DNA of 27,722 bases from Parvibaculum sp. (GCA_020062605.1 JAGUWA010000318.1:1-27722); one strand, 5' to 3'. Positions 16,574-24,779 are shown, numbered from the stretch's first letter. Numbers and translations are program-made. The notes: generated by a model not told the origin, from the letters alone.

Positions 16574-17668
16574 CTAACCGTCTTCGAGGTGAAAGAGAAC
16601 CGCAAGTCCCAAAAGCATGACGACAATGGAGGGGGCCCATGCGGCGAGCGCCGTGGGAAGGATGCCCGAAAGCCCCAGGGCCAGCGAGAGATTGCCGAGG
16701 AAATAGACCAGAAATCCGGACAAAATTCCGCCGACGACCATCTTCAGAAGCCCCCCCATACGGGTGATCCGCATGGAGAAGACGGCGGCCACCAGAACCA
16801 TGGTGCAGAGCAGCGCAGGCAGTGCAAGGAGCTGGTGGAAATAGATCTGGTAGCGCCGGGCGGAGAAACCCGCCGCTTCCGACGTATTGATGAAATGCGG
16901 CAGCTCCCAAAATGAGATGCTTTCTTCGCGGGCGAAGCTTTCCTCGATCTGGTCCACGGTGAGCGACGTTTCCTGACGGTAGGTGTCGAAGTGCCGCGGC
17001 TGGTCCTCGGCCATCAGCACCCACACGTCCTCGAGTTGCCAGTAGCCGTGCTTCAGCGAGGCTGTCGCCGCGTCGATGCGTCCAAGGAACGCGTCGCCAC
17101 GTCCGTAGAGGAAGATGGTGACTTCATCGAGCTTCAGCCCCCGTCCGTCCATTTGTTCCGCATGGACCACCGACTGTCCGGTGGAATCGGCCTGTCTGAG
17201 CCACAGCCCGTTCGCCGAGACGGCAACGAAACTGGTTCTCTGGTCGAGGTACTTCGATTCGAGCTGCCCGAATCGCGTCGTGAGCGTCGATGCGACCGGA
17301 TTGAAGATCGTTACGACGAAAGTGCCGATGGCAAACGCGACGACAAGAGCGGGGGCAATGAATTGCCAGACGGAAACGCCCGCTGCACGCGCGATGACGA
17401 GTTCGTTGTTCCGGCTGAGGCGCAAAAATGTTGCCATGCCGCCGAACAGAATGGCGAAAGGAAGTGTCTTGCTTCCGAGGCGCGGGACCTCGAGCAAAGC
17501 CATGGAAAAGAGCAACCCGAAGGTGACGCCCGGTTTGTCGGCACCTCGCCGCAGCATCTCCACCAGCTCGACCATGAAAATAAGCGAGAGAAAAATCGAG
17601 AAGGTGATCATCGCGACGCCGAGAAACTGGCGGCCGAGATAGCGGGAAAGCGTCCACGAGAGATTCAT
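16574..17668 (-). CDS. lptG: LPS export ABC transporter permease LptG
   Basis: LptG is one of the two permeases of the LptB2FG transporter that extracts LPS from the inner membrane. The 364-residue protein starts MNLSWTLSRYLGRQFLG and has the family layout: about three membrane segments, with LEVPRLGSKTLPFAILFGGM and RAAGVSVWQFIAPAL, then a periplasmic beta-jellyroll, then three further membrane segments at the C-terminus. The ATG at 17668 overlaps the lptF stop by four bases and has GAGCGAGG before it, so translation is coupled to lptF. LptF and LptG are told apart by gene order and N-terminal sequence. The ATPase lptB is not in the window. Confidence 0.94.
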   Translation of the reverse strand: MNLSWTLSRYLGRQFLGVAMITFSIFLSLIFMVELVEMLRRGADKPGVTFGLLFSMALLEVPRLGSKTLPFAILFGGMATFLRLSRNNELVIARAAGVSVWQFIAPALVVAFAIGTFVVTIFNPVASTLTTRFGQLESKYLDQRTSFVAVSANGLWLRQADSTGQSVVHAEQMDGRGLKLDEVTIFLYGRGDAFLGRIDAATASLKHGYWQLEDVWVLMAEDQPRHFDTYRQETSLTVDQIEESFAREESISFWELPHFINTSEAAGFSARRYQIYFHQLLALPALLCTMVLVAAVFSMRITRMGGLLKMVVGGILSGFLVYFLGNLSLALGLSGILPTALAAWAPSIVVMLLGLAVLFHLEDG

Positions 17669-18813
17669 TGCCTCGCTCCCTGCACGGCGGCTGTAAATCG
17701 CTGTAGCATGAGATCGAAGCGGACGCCGACGATGATCGCGATGCAAATTCCGCATACCGCGAGTGGAAAGACATACATGAGAGGTATGAGGTAGTTTTCC
17801 GTTGCCGCTCCGTTTGACAGGACGAATCCCAAGAGACGGACGGCGAGCGCAAAGACGGCAGCGAGCGCCATGCGCGACGCATAACCTCGCCGGTTGAAGG
17901 GGGCGGGCAGCAGGGCGGCGAGCGCAATCAGCGTCAACAGCGTCGGGTAGATGCCATCGACCAGACGTTCGTGGGCTTCGGCGAGCAGCTTGGAGCGGTG
18001 CGTCTGCGCGTAGGTGTCGGTGGGCGCCGGGTTGACCAGCTCACCGAAATAGCGTTCGCGACCCTCGTAGCTGAAACTTGGGTTGGCATCCATGTACTGC
18101 GAAAGATCGTAGGTATACTTGTCGAAATAGAGCAGAGTCGCCGCGCCCACATTCCGGTCTCCTTTGCGCGAGACACGCTGAATGTTCCCGTTGAACATCA
18201 CAAGAAGCGGCCCCTGGGGGCCGTCGACGAGGCTGCCGGTTTCGGCCATGTAGGTAATCGGTTCCTCGGGATTGCGGCTGTCGTGAACGAGTATCCCGTA
18301 GGTGGCGCCATCGGACGCCCGCTCCCGCACGTAGACGGTGAGACCTTGGGCGGGGTTCGTGAAAGTGCCCTCGCGGATCATCGCCGTCGCGACGTCCGAA
18401 CGAATCTCATAGAGGCGGCTCTTGAGCTCCCGCAGACCAGCCGGTGCCACGTAGATGCTGAACAGCAGGATCAGCGCCGAGGTGGCGAGCGCGATCGCGA
18501 GGAGTGGTGCGGCAATGGCCGAACGGCTTACCCCGGCCGAGAACATCACCACGATTTCGCTGTCGCTGATGAGCTTGTGAAGCGTGTAGAGCATCGCGCA
18601 GAAAATGGAGATGGGCAGAACGATCACGAGCGTGCTTGGAAGGGCAAGCGAGGTCAGTTCGAAGAAGGTCAGAAGCGTCTGCCCTTGCGTGATGAGCACG
18701 TCGAGCATTCGCAACGCCTGGGTCAACCAGATGATTCCAGTCAGAACGATGCTCGCGACGATGAACGGCCCCAGCGCCTGCAGAAATATGTACCGAGACA
18801 GGCTTGTCAGCAT
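17665..18813 (-). CDS. lptF: LPS export ABC transporter permease LptF
   Basis: LptF pairs with LptG in the inner-membrane LPS extraction complex. The protein (382 residues from ATG 18813) starts MLTSLSRYIFLQALGPF, with membrane segments around residues 15-35, 50-80 and 95-115, a periplasmic domain (TYGILVHDSRNPEEP, LVMFNGNIQRVSRKGDRN), and three C-terminal membrane segments. FSAGVSRSAIAAPLL matches the coupling-helix region. Two ATGs are possible: 18837 gives eight more residues, while 18813 has GGAG close upstream and matches the usual LptF N-terminus. It is the first gene of the operon running to rsmA; its promoter should lie in the divergent space before pepA. Confidence 0.93.
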   Translation of the reverse strand: MLTSLSRYIFLQALGPFIVASIVLTGIIWLTQALRMLDVLITQGQTLLTFFELTSLALPSTLVIVLPISIFCAMLYTLHKLISDSEIVVMFSAGVSRSAIAAPLLAIALATSALILLFSIYVAPAGLRELKSRLYEIRSDVATAMIREGTFTNPAQGLTVYVRERASDGATYGILVHDSRNPEEPITYMAETGSLVDGPQGPLLVMFNGNIQRVSRKGDRNVGAATLLYFDKYTYDLSQYMDANPSFSYEGRERYFGELVNPAPTDTYAQTHRSKLLAEAHERLVDGIYPTLLTLIALAALLPAPFNRRGYASRMALAAVFALAVRLLGFVLSNGAATENYLIPLMYVFPLAVCGICIAIIVGVRFDLMLQRFTAAVQGARQ

Positions 18814-19056
18814 CAAACTCCGGCTCCCACCGGTCATCCGGGGCCTACGCCCAACGGTACGCGGGCGCGGATACCTCTCTGTGCATCAAGGTGCCCGGCG
18901 GTGGAAAGGCGCGGTACGTCTTCCCCTTGGCACCGATTAAGATAGGATACGCGCCGTGTTGCCGGGCAGCGTCAGGATCATGGTTATCCTATTTCACCTC
19001 CCGGTAAAAGTGCGTGACGCCGGCGCCGGCGTGCAGCAGATCAGATGAGGCCTGAA
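18814..19056. other. Divergent intergenic region between lptF and pepA
   Basis: About 240 bases lie between the two divergent starts. The region must hold the promoters of the lptF operon and of pepA, but I find no sigma-70-like pair with good boxes and spacing on either strand. The only distinct structure is the inverted repeat listed separately. GAGG at 19047-19050 is the likely pepA ribosome binding site. Confidence 0.5.
18942..18992. repeat. 8-bp perfect inverted repeat, ATAGGATA ... TATCCTAT
   Basis: ATAGGATA at 18942-18949 and its exact reverse complement TATCCTAT at 18985-18992 flank 35 bases between the divergent lptF and pepA genes. The arms are AT-rich in a GC-rich surrounding. This could be a two-site operator, two -10-like boxes facing each other, or chance. 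Confidence 0.4.
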
Positions 19057-20550
19057 ATGAATGTAACTTTCGCCGATATTTCGCTTGCCAGGCAGGGAAC
19101 CCTTGCGGTTCTCGTTACCGAGGGGGCGTCGCTGCGCGGGGTAGCAGCCGACCTCGACGCAAAGCTGGGCGGTGCGTTGAAGCGGGCGATGAAGGCGGCG
19201 AACTTTAGCGGCAAGTCAGGCACGGTCCTCGAACTGGTCGGTCCGCAGGGCGTGAGCGCCAGCCGGGTGGTGCTGGCAGGGTTGGGAAAGTCCGGCGATC
19301 TCTCGGGGGCGGGGCTTGAAAAGGCTGGCGGTGAGCTCGCCGGCCGTGCCGCGAAAGCAAAGGAATCCTCGCTGTCGATCGTACTCGACGGCATTTCGGC
19401 ACCCAAGATGCCGGCGGCCGATGCCGCGGCCCATGTCGCTCTCGGGGCAAAACTGCGTTCCTACCGCTTCGACAAATACAAGACAAAGAAGAAGGACGAC
19501 GACAAGAAAGGTGACCTCAAGTCGCTCACCGTTCTGACGCGCGCGCCCGCAACCGCACGCAAGCAATATGCGCCGCTCGCGAAGGTGGCGGAGGGCATGT
19601 TCCTCACGCGAGACCTTGTGAACGAGCCGGCGAACATTCTGCATCCCGGCGAATTCGCCAAGCGCGCCAAGGCTCTGACCAGGCTCGGCGTGAAAGTCGA
19701 AGTGCTCGGCGAGGCGCAGATGAAGAAGCTCGGAATGGGCTCGCTTCTTGGTGTGGGCCACGGCTCGGAGCATGAGAGCAAGCTCATCGTGATGCGCTGG
19801 TCGGGCGGCAAGCCGGGTGAAAAGCCGGTTGCTTTCGTCGGAAAAGGTGTTTGCTTTGACACGGGCGGTATTTCGCTGAAGCCGGCGGCCAGCATGGAAG
19901 ACATGAAGGGCGACATGGGCGGCGCGGCCTGCGTCACAGGCCTCATGCATGCGCTTGCCGCACGCAAGGCAAAGGCGAATGTCGTGGGTGTTATCGGCGT
20001 GGTGGAAAACATGCCCGATGGCAAGGCGCAAAGGCCGGGTGACATCGTCACTTCCATGTCGGGCCAGACGATCGAGGTCATCAACACGGACGCCGAAGGC
20101 CGCCTCGTTCTGGCCGATGCGCTCTGGTACACGCAGGATCGTTTCAAGCCGAAATTCATGATCGATCTCGCGACGCTGACGGGCGCGATCATGATTGCGC
20201 TCGGCAAGGAATATGCGGGTCTCTTCTCCAACGATGACAAGCTCTCGAAGCAGCTCTCCGAAGCGGGAGAGGCCGAGGGCGAGAAGGTCTGGCGCATGCC
20301 GATGGGCGAAGCCTACGACAAGGCAATCGAATCGCGCTTTGCCGACATGAAGAACGTAGGCGGGCGGGATGGCGGTTCGATCACCGCTGCGCAGTTCCTG
20401 CAGCGCTTCGTGAACAAGGTTCCATGGGCGCATCTCGACATCGCCGGCACCGCCATGGCCTCGCCGCAAACGGCGACGAACCAGAGCTGGGGGTCGGGTT
20501 GGGGCGTGCGTATTCTCAACCGCCTGGTGGCGGACCACTACGAACACTGA
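19057..20550 (+). CDS. pepA: Leucyl aminopeptidase (M17)
   Basis: PepA is a cytosolic, hexameric, two-metal aminopeptidase that removes N-terminal residues from peptides; in E. coli it also binds DNA. The 497-residue protein has the M17 metal-binding segments GKGVCFDTGGISLKPA (aspartate at about 268) and MKGDMGGAA, and the family signature NTDAEGRL at 343-350, followed by DLATLTGA. A lysine-rich insert (DKYKTKKKDDDKKGD) joins the N-terminal and catalytic domains. The ATG at 19057 is preferred to the one at 19045 because GAGG stands six bases before it. holC follows after ten bases, a pairing found in many proteobacteria. Confidence 0.95.
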   Translation: MNVTFADISLARQGTLAVLVTEGASLRGVAADLDAKLGGALKRAMKAANFSGKSGTVLELVGPQGVSASRVVLAGLGKSGDLSGAGLEKAGGELAGRAAKAKESSLSIVLDGISAPKMPAADAAAHVALGAKLRSYRFDKYKTKKKDDDKKGDLKSLTVLTRAPATARKQYAPLAKVAEGMFLTRDLVNEPANILHPGEFAKRAKALTRLGVKVEVLGEAQMKKLGMGSLLGVGHGSEHESKLIVMRWSGGKPGEKPVAFVGKGVCFDTGGISLKPAASMEDMKGDMGGAACVTGLMHALAARKAKANVVGVIGVVENMPDGKAQRPGDIVTSMSGQTIEVINTDAEGRLVLADALWYTQDRFKPKFMIDLATLTGAIMIALGKEYAGLFSNDDKLSKQLSEAGEAEGEKVWRMPMGEAYDKAIESRFADMKNVGGRDGGSITAAQFLQRFVNKVPWAHLDIAGTAMASPQTATNQSWGSGWGVRILNRLVADHYEH

Positions 20551-20560
20551 AGGGGCACCC

Positions 20561-21010
20561 GTGACGGAGGTTCTGTTCTATCATTTGCAGAACGCCCCTC
20601 TGGAACGGGTGCTGCCGAAACTGCTGGAACGCTCGCTGGAGCGCGGCTGGAAGGCCGTCGTGAAAGCGGGTGGTCCGGAGCGGCTGGATTCGATCAACAA
20701 TGTCCTCTGGACCTATAGCGACGACAGCTTTCTGCCGCATGGAACGCGCGAGGACGGCCCCCCGGCGCTCATGCCCGTCTATTTGACGGTCGAGGACGAC
20801 AATCCGAACGAGGCCAATGTGCTGTTTCTCGTCGACGGAGCGGAGCCGGTGAGCCTCGGCGACTATGAGCGCTGCGTGCTGATGTTCGACGGCAGGGACG
20901 AGGCCGCGGTCGCAGCCGCGCGCGAACACTGGAAGACAATCAAGGCCGAAGGTCACGACGCGACCTATTGGCAGCAAAGCAGCGAGGGGCGCTGGGAAAA
21001 GAAGGCCTGA
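20561..21010 (+). CDS. holC: DNA polymerase III chi subunit
   Basis: HolC (chi) joins the clamp-loader complex to single-stranded DNA binding protein during replication. The 149-residue protein starts TEVLFYHLQNAPLERVLPKL, has RGWKAVV, the LDSINNVLWTYSDDSFLPHG segment with W and FLPH typical of chi, and NVLFLVDG. Alphaproteobacterial chi proteins have this length. The start is GTG at 20561, ten bases after pepA, so the two genes form an operon as in many relatives. No psi subunit (holD) is nearby. Confidence 0.92.
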   Translation: MTEVLFYHLQNAPLERVLPKLLERSLERGWKAVVKAGGPERLDSINNVLWTYSDDSFLPHGTREDGPPALMPVYLTVEDDNPNEANVLFLVDGAEPVSLGDYERCVLMFDGRDEAAVAAAREHWKTIKAEGHDATYWQQSSEGRWEKKA

Positions 21011-21137
21011 CGCCATCTGGAAACGCGGCTCTTCGAAAACCGGTGAGCCGTCATACATCCCTGAACGATTGATTTGTTCGTCAGCCGGACCCATCATGCC
21101 GCCCGGACAAGGGTGAGCATCAAGGGGGGAGGGCATC

Positions 21138-21212
21138 ATGCCGAAATGGCTTCGTATCGCGCTGGGCGCATTGGCGGTTCTGCTGGTGGTGGCAGCCGCT
21201 GGCTATTACTAG
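21138..21212 (+). pseudogene. N-terminal membrane anchor of the MBL-fold gene, ended by in-frame TAG
   Basis: ATG at 21138 follows a very strong ribosome binding site (GGGGGGAGGG) and encodes MPKWLRIALGALAVLLVVAA and then GYY, a typical single membrane segment or uncleaved signal. Codon 25 (21210-21212) is TAG. The same frame continues as FVVESTVPANAEYELDIGK and onward into the metallo-beta-lactamase-fold domain. Relatives in memory carry an aromatic residue here (YYW or similar), so a single TGG-to-TAG change would explain it. Either the gene is inactivated, the stop is read through, or there is a sequence error. Confidence 0.75.
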
Positions 21213-21230
21213 TTCGTCGTCGAAAGCACC

Positions 21231-22064
21231 GTGCCTGCCAATGCTGAATACGAACTCGACATCGGCAAGATTCGCCGCATGGTCGCGGCCGTTCCCGGCG
21301 ACAAACCCGAGAAGATCGAATTCGAGAACGTCGCCTCGTTCACATTCCCGGCCACTGCCATCGTGGCGGGCGACGGCTGGGCGCAGCGCGACATGCCCGT
21401 CTTCTCCTATCGGCTCGTTTACCCCGACAGCAGCGTCATCATCGACACGGCGCTCACCGAGGAGATCGGTGGCGGAAACATTGCCTCCTTCGATAGCGAA
21501 GCTTACGCGCGCATGTCGAATGCGATGGAGAGTGCGTCGCTCATCCTCATCACGCATGAACACATGGATCACATCGGCGGCCTTACCGGTCATTCCGATC
21601 TGCCTGCTGTCCTGCCGGCAACGCGATTGACGCAGGAGCAGGTCGACCACCCGGAACGAAGCGTGCCGGCAAAGTTTCCCGAAGGCGCGCTGGACGGCTA
21701 TCAGGCTCTTTCCTACGACCACTATGAGGTCGTGGCGCCGGGCATCGTGCTCATAAAGGCACCGGGCCACTCGCCGGGCAGCCAGATGATTTATGTTCAG
21801 ATGGCGGACGGAACGGAGGTCCTCTTCATCGGCGACGTTGCCTGGAAGTACCGCAACATCCAGGTCCTGCGCGAACGCGCTCGTCTGGTGACGCAGTTCT
21901 TTCTAAGGGAGGATCGCATGGCTGTCTTCGGTCAGCTCAAGGCGCTGAGCGAGCTTGCCGAGGCCGAACCGGAAATCGCGATCGTGCCGGGTCACGATGG
22001 TGAGATCGTGGGCAATCTCGTCGAGGCCGGCCTCCTGATAGAGGGGTTCGGCAGCCCGGAATAG
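21231..22064 (+). CDS. MBL-fold metallohydrolase domain (open part of an interrupted gene)
   Basis: This frame of 277 codons from GTG 21231 encodes a metallo-beta-lactamase-fold hydrolase. The zinc motif HEHMDH is visible in LILITHEHMDHIGGL. GHSPGSQMIYV provides the next metal histidine, FIGDVAW the bridging aspartate, and IVPGHDGEIV the last histidine. The substrate is unknown; these enzymes range from lactonases to phosphodiesterases. The GTG has no good ribosome binding site, so translation more naturally begins at ATG 21138, from which it is separated by the TAG at 21210. A product started here would lose its membrane anchor. A weak promoter-like pair, TTGATT (21069) and CATCAT (21092) with 17-base spacing, lies upstream of 21138. 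Confidence 0.7.
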   Translation: MPANAEYELDIGKIRRMVAAVPGDKPEKIEFENVASFTFPATAIVAGDGWAQRDMPVFSYRLVYPDSSVIIDTALTEEIGGGNIASFDSEAYARMSNAMESASLILITHEHMDHIGGLTGHSDLPAVLPATRLTQEQVDHPERSVPAKFPEGALDGYQALSYDHYEVVAPGIVLIKAPGHSPGSQMIYVQMADGTEVLFIGDVAWKYRNIQVLRERARLVTQFFLREDRMAVFGQLKALSELAEAEPEIAIVPGHDGEIVGNLVEAGLLIEGFGSPE

Positions 22065-22092
22065 GCTGACTGTCACACGAATGTCATCGAAA

Positions 22093-22117
22093 CGTCACGA
22101 AGTGCTTCGGCGTGACG
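22093..22117. other. Hairpin after the MBL-fold gene
   Basis: CGTCACG at 22093-22099 pairs exactly with CGTGACG at 22111-22117 around an 11-base loop that itself contains GAAG/CTTC complementarity. It lies 28 bases after the stop at 22064. No T-run follows on the plus strand, so it is not a standard intrinsic terminator. It may protect the mRNA 3' end or assist Rho-independent pausing. Confidence 0.35.
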
Positions 22118-22175
22118 GAAGGCGGGGATAAGCGGCCGGCAACCGGCACGGAAAGACCCGCGAAAAAGCGATGGC

Positions 22176-22207
22176 AAAAAAAGTAATCCCCGGTTTTCGG
22201 CGGGAAT
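22176..22207 (-). terminator. Rho-independent terminator of the ABC-F gene
   Basis: Read on the minus strand, ATTCCCG and CGGGGAT (one G-U pair) form a 7-bp stem with an 8-base loop, followed after three bases by seven Ts (plus-strand A-run 22176-22182). It starts about 30 bases after the ABC-F stop codon, the expected place. Confidence 0.6.
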
Positions 22208-22210
22208 GGC

Positions 22211-22253
22211 GGTGGCGATTGATTGTCCGTTAACGGATCAATCCGCCGCCACC
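22211..22253. repeat. Long imperfect palindrome overlapping the ABC-F stop codon
   Basis: GGTGGCG (22211) pairs with CGCCACC (22247), ATTGAT (22218) with ATCAAT (22237), and the centre contains the perfect 12-base palindrome TCCGTTAACGGA (22226-22237). A few bases bulge on the right arm. The ABC-F stop codon (22238-22240) lies inside it. It may act together with the adjacent terminator. Confidence 0.45.
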
Positions 22254-24154
22254 GCTTCTTCGTAACTGGAGCTCGCCTCCAGCCAGATATCCTCGGCCCG
22301 CGCCAGCGCCTTGAGAGCGTCTGCCCGCTCCTTCGCCGTCGCGGCGGTGGCGGCGGGATCGCCGGCAACTTTGGGATCGCCCAGCTTCGCCGTCAGCGCC
22401 TCGACGAGCTTCTGGATGCGTGCAACCTCCTGCTCGGCGGCCTGTGCCTTCTTCTTGAGCGGCGCCATCTGCTCGCGCTTCTGTGCGGCAAGGCGGCGGG
22501 CTTCCTTCTTGTCGTTCGACGGACGGGGAGGCGGAGGCGGAGCGTCCGCTTCGACGCCGTCCTCGGCGACCAGCGGTTTGACGCGCCTTGCCGGATCGAG
22601 AAGCCACTTGCGGTAGTCGTTGAGATCGCCGTCATAGGGCGCGACGGACCCGTCCGCCACCAGCCAGAGGCGGTCGGCGCAGGTCTCGACCAGATGCCGG
22701 TCATGCGAAATCAGGATGAAGGCGCCGTCATATTCGTTGATCGCCATGACGAGCGCTTCGCGGCTGTCGACGTCCAGATGGTTCGTCGGCTCGTCGAGGA
22801 TGATCATGTGCGGCTTGTGAAAGGTCGCGATGGCGAAGAGAAGACGTGCCTTCTCGCCGCCCGACAGTTTCTCGACCTTCGTATCCGCCTTGTCGGCGCC
22901 GAAGCCATAGGAACCGGCGCGGGCGCGCACCTGCGCGATCGTCGCATCCGGCATCAGTTCGCGGAAATGCTCGTAGGGCGTATCGCCCATGTTGAGCTCG
23001 TCGAGCTGATGCTGCGCGAAATAGGCGATGCGAAGTTTCTTCGACGCGTATTTGTGGCCGGCAGTAACGTGCAGCCTGTCGCAGAGCAGCTTGGCGAAGG
23101 TCGACTTGCCGTTGCCGTTCGCACCGAGCAGCGCAATGCGGTCGTCCTGGTCGATGCGCAGATCGAGATTGCTCAGCACGGGTTTGTCCGGCTCGTAGCC
23201 GACACTTGCATGTTCGAGCCGGATGATGGGCGAGGCGAGCGGCTTCTCGGGGACGGGGAAATGGAACGGCAGCACGCGCTCCTGCAGCACATCCGCGATG
23301 GGCTCCATCTTGGCGAGCGCCTTCATGCGGCTCTGCGCCTGCCGTGCCTTCGACGCCTTCGCCTTGAAGCGTTCAATGAAGCTTTCCATGTGGCGGCGCG
23401 CATCGTCCTGCTTCTTCTTCATGGAGAGCTGAAGCATCAGCTTCTCGCGCCGCGTCCGGTCGAAGCGGTCGTAGTTGCCGCTGTAGAAGGTGAGCTTCTG
23501 GTTCTCGAGATGCAGGATGTTCTGAGCCACATTGTTCAGAAGGTCCTTGTCATGGCTGACGATAAGGACCGTGTAGGGGTAGCTCTTCAGATAGTCCTCA
23601 AGCCAGATCGTGCCTTCGAGGTCGAGATAGTTGGTCGGCTCGTCGAGAAGCAGCAGGTCGGGCTCGGAGAAGAGAACGGCCGCAAGCGCGACGCGCATCC
23701 GCCAGCCGCCGGAGAAGTCGGAGCAGGGCCGGGCTTGTGCCGCCTCGTCGAAGCCAAGGCCTGAAAGAATGGTGGCCGCGCGGGCCGGGGCCGAATGGGC
23801 GCCCATATCGGCAAGCCGCGTATGGATTTCGGCGATCCGGTGAGGGTCGGTCGCCGTTTCGGCTTCCGCCAGCAGCGCCGCCCGTTCCGCGTCGGCGGCC
23901 AGTACCGTGTCGACCAGCGAGGTCGGCCCCGCCAGCACCTCCTGCCGGACCATGCCCACCCGCCAGCTCTTGGGATAGGAAATACTGCCGCTTTCCGGCC
24001 CGTATTCCCCGGTGATGAGCTTCAGCAGGGTGGATTTGCCGGTGCCGTTGCGGCCGACAAAGCCCGTCCGTTGCCCGGGGGGCACGGCGGCGGTGACATG
24101 GTCGAGGAGCAGGCGCCCCTCCATTCGGAAGGTCAGATCGTTGATATGCAACAT
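22238..24154 (-). CDS. ABC-F family ATPase (Uup/YheS type)
   Basis: ABC-F proteins have two ATPase domains and no membrane domain; studied members act on the ribosome as translation factors or antibiotic-protection proteins. This 638-residue protein has Walker A motifs GRNGTGKST (34-42) and GANGNGKST (344-352). The signature motifs are DFSGGWRMRVALA and LSGGEKARLLFA, and the Walker B ends are LLLLDEPTNYLD and MIILDEPTNHLD with both catalytic glutamates. The inter-domain linker is charged and helical (FIERFKAKASKARQAQSRMK). The C-terminus is an acidic/basic coiled coil (QKREQMAPLKKKAQAAEQEV). Start at ATG 24154 gives the usual MLHINDLTF; GTG 24196 is possible but adds 14 unlike residues. No partner gene adjoins it. 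Confidence 0.93.
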   Translation of the reverse strand: MLHINDLTFRMEGRLLLDHVTAAVPPGQRTGFVGRNGTGKSTLLKLITGEYGPESGSISYPKSWRVGMVRQEVLAGPTSLVDTVLAADAERAALLAEAETATDPHRIAEIHTRLADMGAHSAPARAATILSGLGFDEAAQARPCSDFSGGWRMRVALAAVLFSEPDLLLLDEPTNYLDLEGTIWLEDYLKSYPYTVLIVSHDKDLLNNVAQNILHLENQKLTFYSGNYDRFDRTRREKLMLQLSMKKKQDDARRHMESFIERFKAKASKARQAQSRMKALAKMEPIADVLQERVLPFHFPVPEKPLASPIIRLEHASVGYEPDKPVLSNLDLRIDQDDRIALLGANGNGKSTFAKLLCDRLHVTAGHKYASKKLRIAYFAQHQLDELNMGDTPYEHFRELMPDATIAQVRARAGSYGFGADKADTKVEKLSGGEKARLLFAIATFHKPHMIILDEPTNHLDVDSREALVMAINEYDGAFILISHDRHLVETCADRLWLVADGSVAPYDGDLNDYRKWLLDPARRVKPLVAEDGVEADAPPPPPRPSNDKKEARRLAAQKREQMAPLKKKAQAAEQEVARIQKLVEALTAKLGDPKVAGDPAATAATAKERADALKALARAEDIWLEASSSYEEAVAAD

Positions 24155-24180
24155 GATGGGCGGGCTTTTAGCACCACCGG

Positions 24181-24209
24181 TTGCCCGCGTCACCAAGCCC
24201 GGCTATAAA
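24181..24209 (+). promoter_or_regulatory. Putative sigma-70-type promoter for ndk
   Basis: TTGCCC (24181-24186) and TATAAA (24204-24209) are separated by exactly 17 bases and lie 42 bases before the ndk ATG, in the divergent gap with the ABC-F gene. Box quality is good at the -10 and moderate at the -35. This is a pattern call only. Confidence 0.45.
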
Positions 24210-24250
24210 CCGCGCCAAATCTTCCACCTGCACAATTGGGAAAGCTGAGC

Positions 24251-24673
24251 ATGGCCCTCGAACGGACCTTCTCGATCATCAAGCCGGACGCGACCCGGCG
24301 CAACATCACCGGCAAGATCATCGACCGCATCGAAAGTGCGGGCCTCCGGGTCATCGCCTCCAAGCGCCTCCATCTGTCGAAGGCGCAGGCCGAAGGCTTC
24401 TACGCGGTCCACAAGGAACGCCCCTTCTTCAACGATCTCGTCTCCTTCATGACGTCCGGCCCGGTCGTGGTCCAGGTGCTTGAAGGCGAGAACGCCATCG
24501 CGAAGTACCGCGAAGTGATGGGCGCGACGAACCCGGCCAACGCCGATGCCGGCACGATCCGCAAGGACTTCGCCGAGTCGATCGAGGCAAACTCGGTCCA
24601 CGGCTCCGACGCGCCGGAGACGGCTGCCGAAGAGATCAAATACTTCTTCAAGGACGAAGAGATCGTCGGCTGA
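24251..24673 (+). CDS. ndk: Nucleoside diphosphate kinase
   Basis: Ndk transfers the gamma phosphate of ATP to nucleoside diphosphates through a phosphohistidine and balances the NTP and dNTP pools. The 140-residue protein begins MALERTFSIIKPDATRRN, has GPVVVQVLEG and ATNPANADAGTIR, and carries the active-site histidine H117 in NSVHGSD. Length and sequence are entirely typical. The ATG at 24251 is preferred over an in-frame codon at 24236 that would add five unrelated residues. It has its own probable promoter upstream and a strong terminator downstream, so it is likely monocistronic. Confidence 0.97.
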   Translation: MALERTFSIIKPDATRRNITGKIIDRIESAGLRVIASKRLHLSKAQAEGFYAVHKERPFFNDLVSFMTSGPVVVQVLEGENAIAKYREVMGATNPANADAGTIRKDFAESIEANSVHGSDAPETAAEEIKYFFKDEEIVG

Positions 24674-24696
24674 TCTCATTACCCGCTGAATTCGGA

Positions 24697-24725
24697 AAGC
24701 CCCACCGGAAACGGCGGGGCTTTTC
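24697..24725 (+). terminator. Rho-independent terminator after ndk
   Basis: AAGCCCCACCG and CGGCGGGGCTT form an 11-bp stem with one A-C mismatch, capped by a GAAA tetraloop (24708-24711) and running into TTTT. It starts 24 bases after the ndk stop. The sequence shows it directly. Confidence 0.85.
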
Positions 24726-24779
24726 TGCATTCGGGGCTCCGTATAGGGTCTCCTTTCGTGCCGCTGCGGCGAGGAAACA

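Noticed and set aside
15032..16915. Open frame of 627 codons on the plus strand
   Set aside because: It is antisense to lptD and the end of lptG, both unmistakable. The translation is arginine/glycine-rich with no family motif, a usual shadow in GC-rich DNA.
19216..20547. Open frame of 443 codons on the minus strand
   Set aside because: It is antisense to pepA, with arginine/histidine-rich composition and no recognisable motif.
22223..23764. Open frame of 513 codons on the plus strand
   Set aside because: It is antisense to the ABC-F gene, whose Walker and signature motifs are complete. No independent domain or ribosome binding site is visible.
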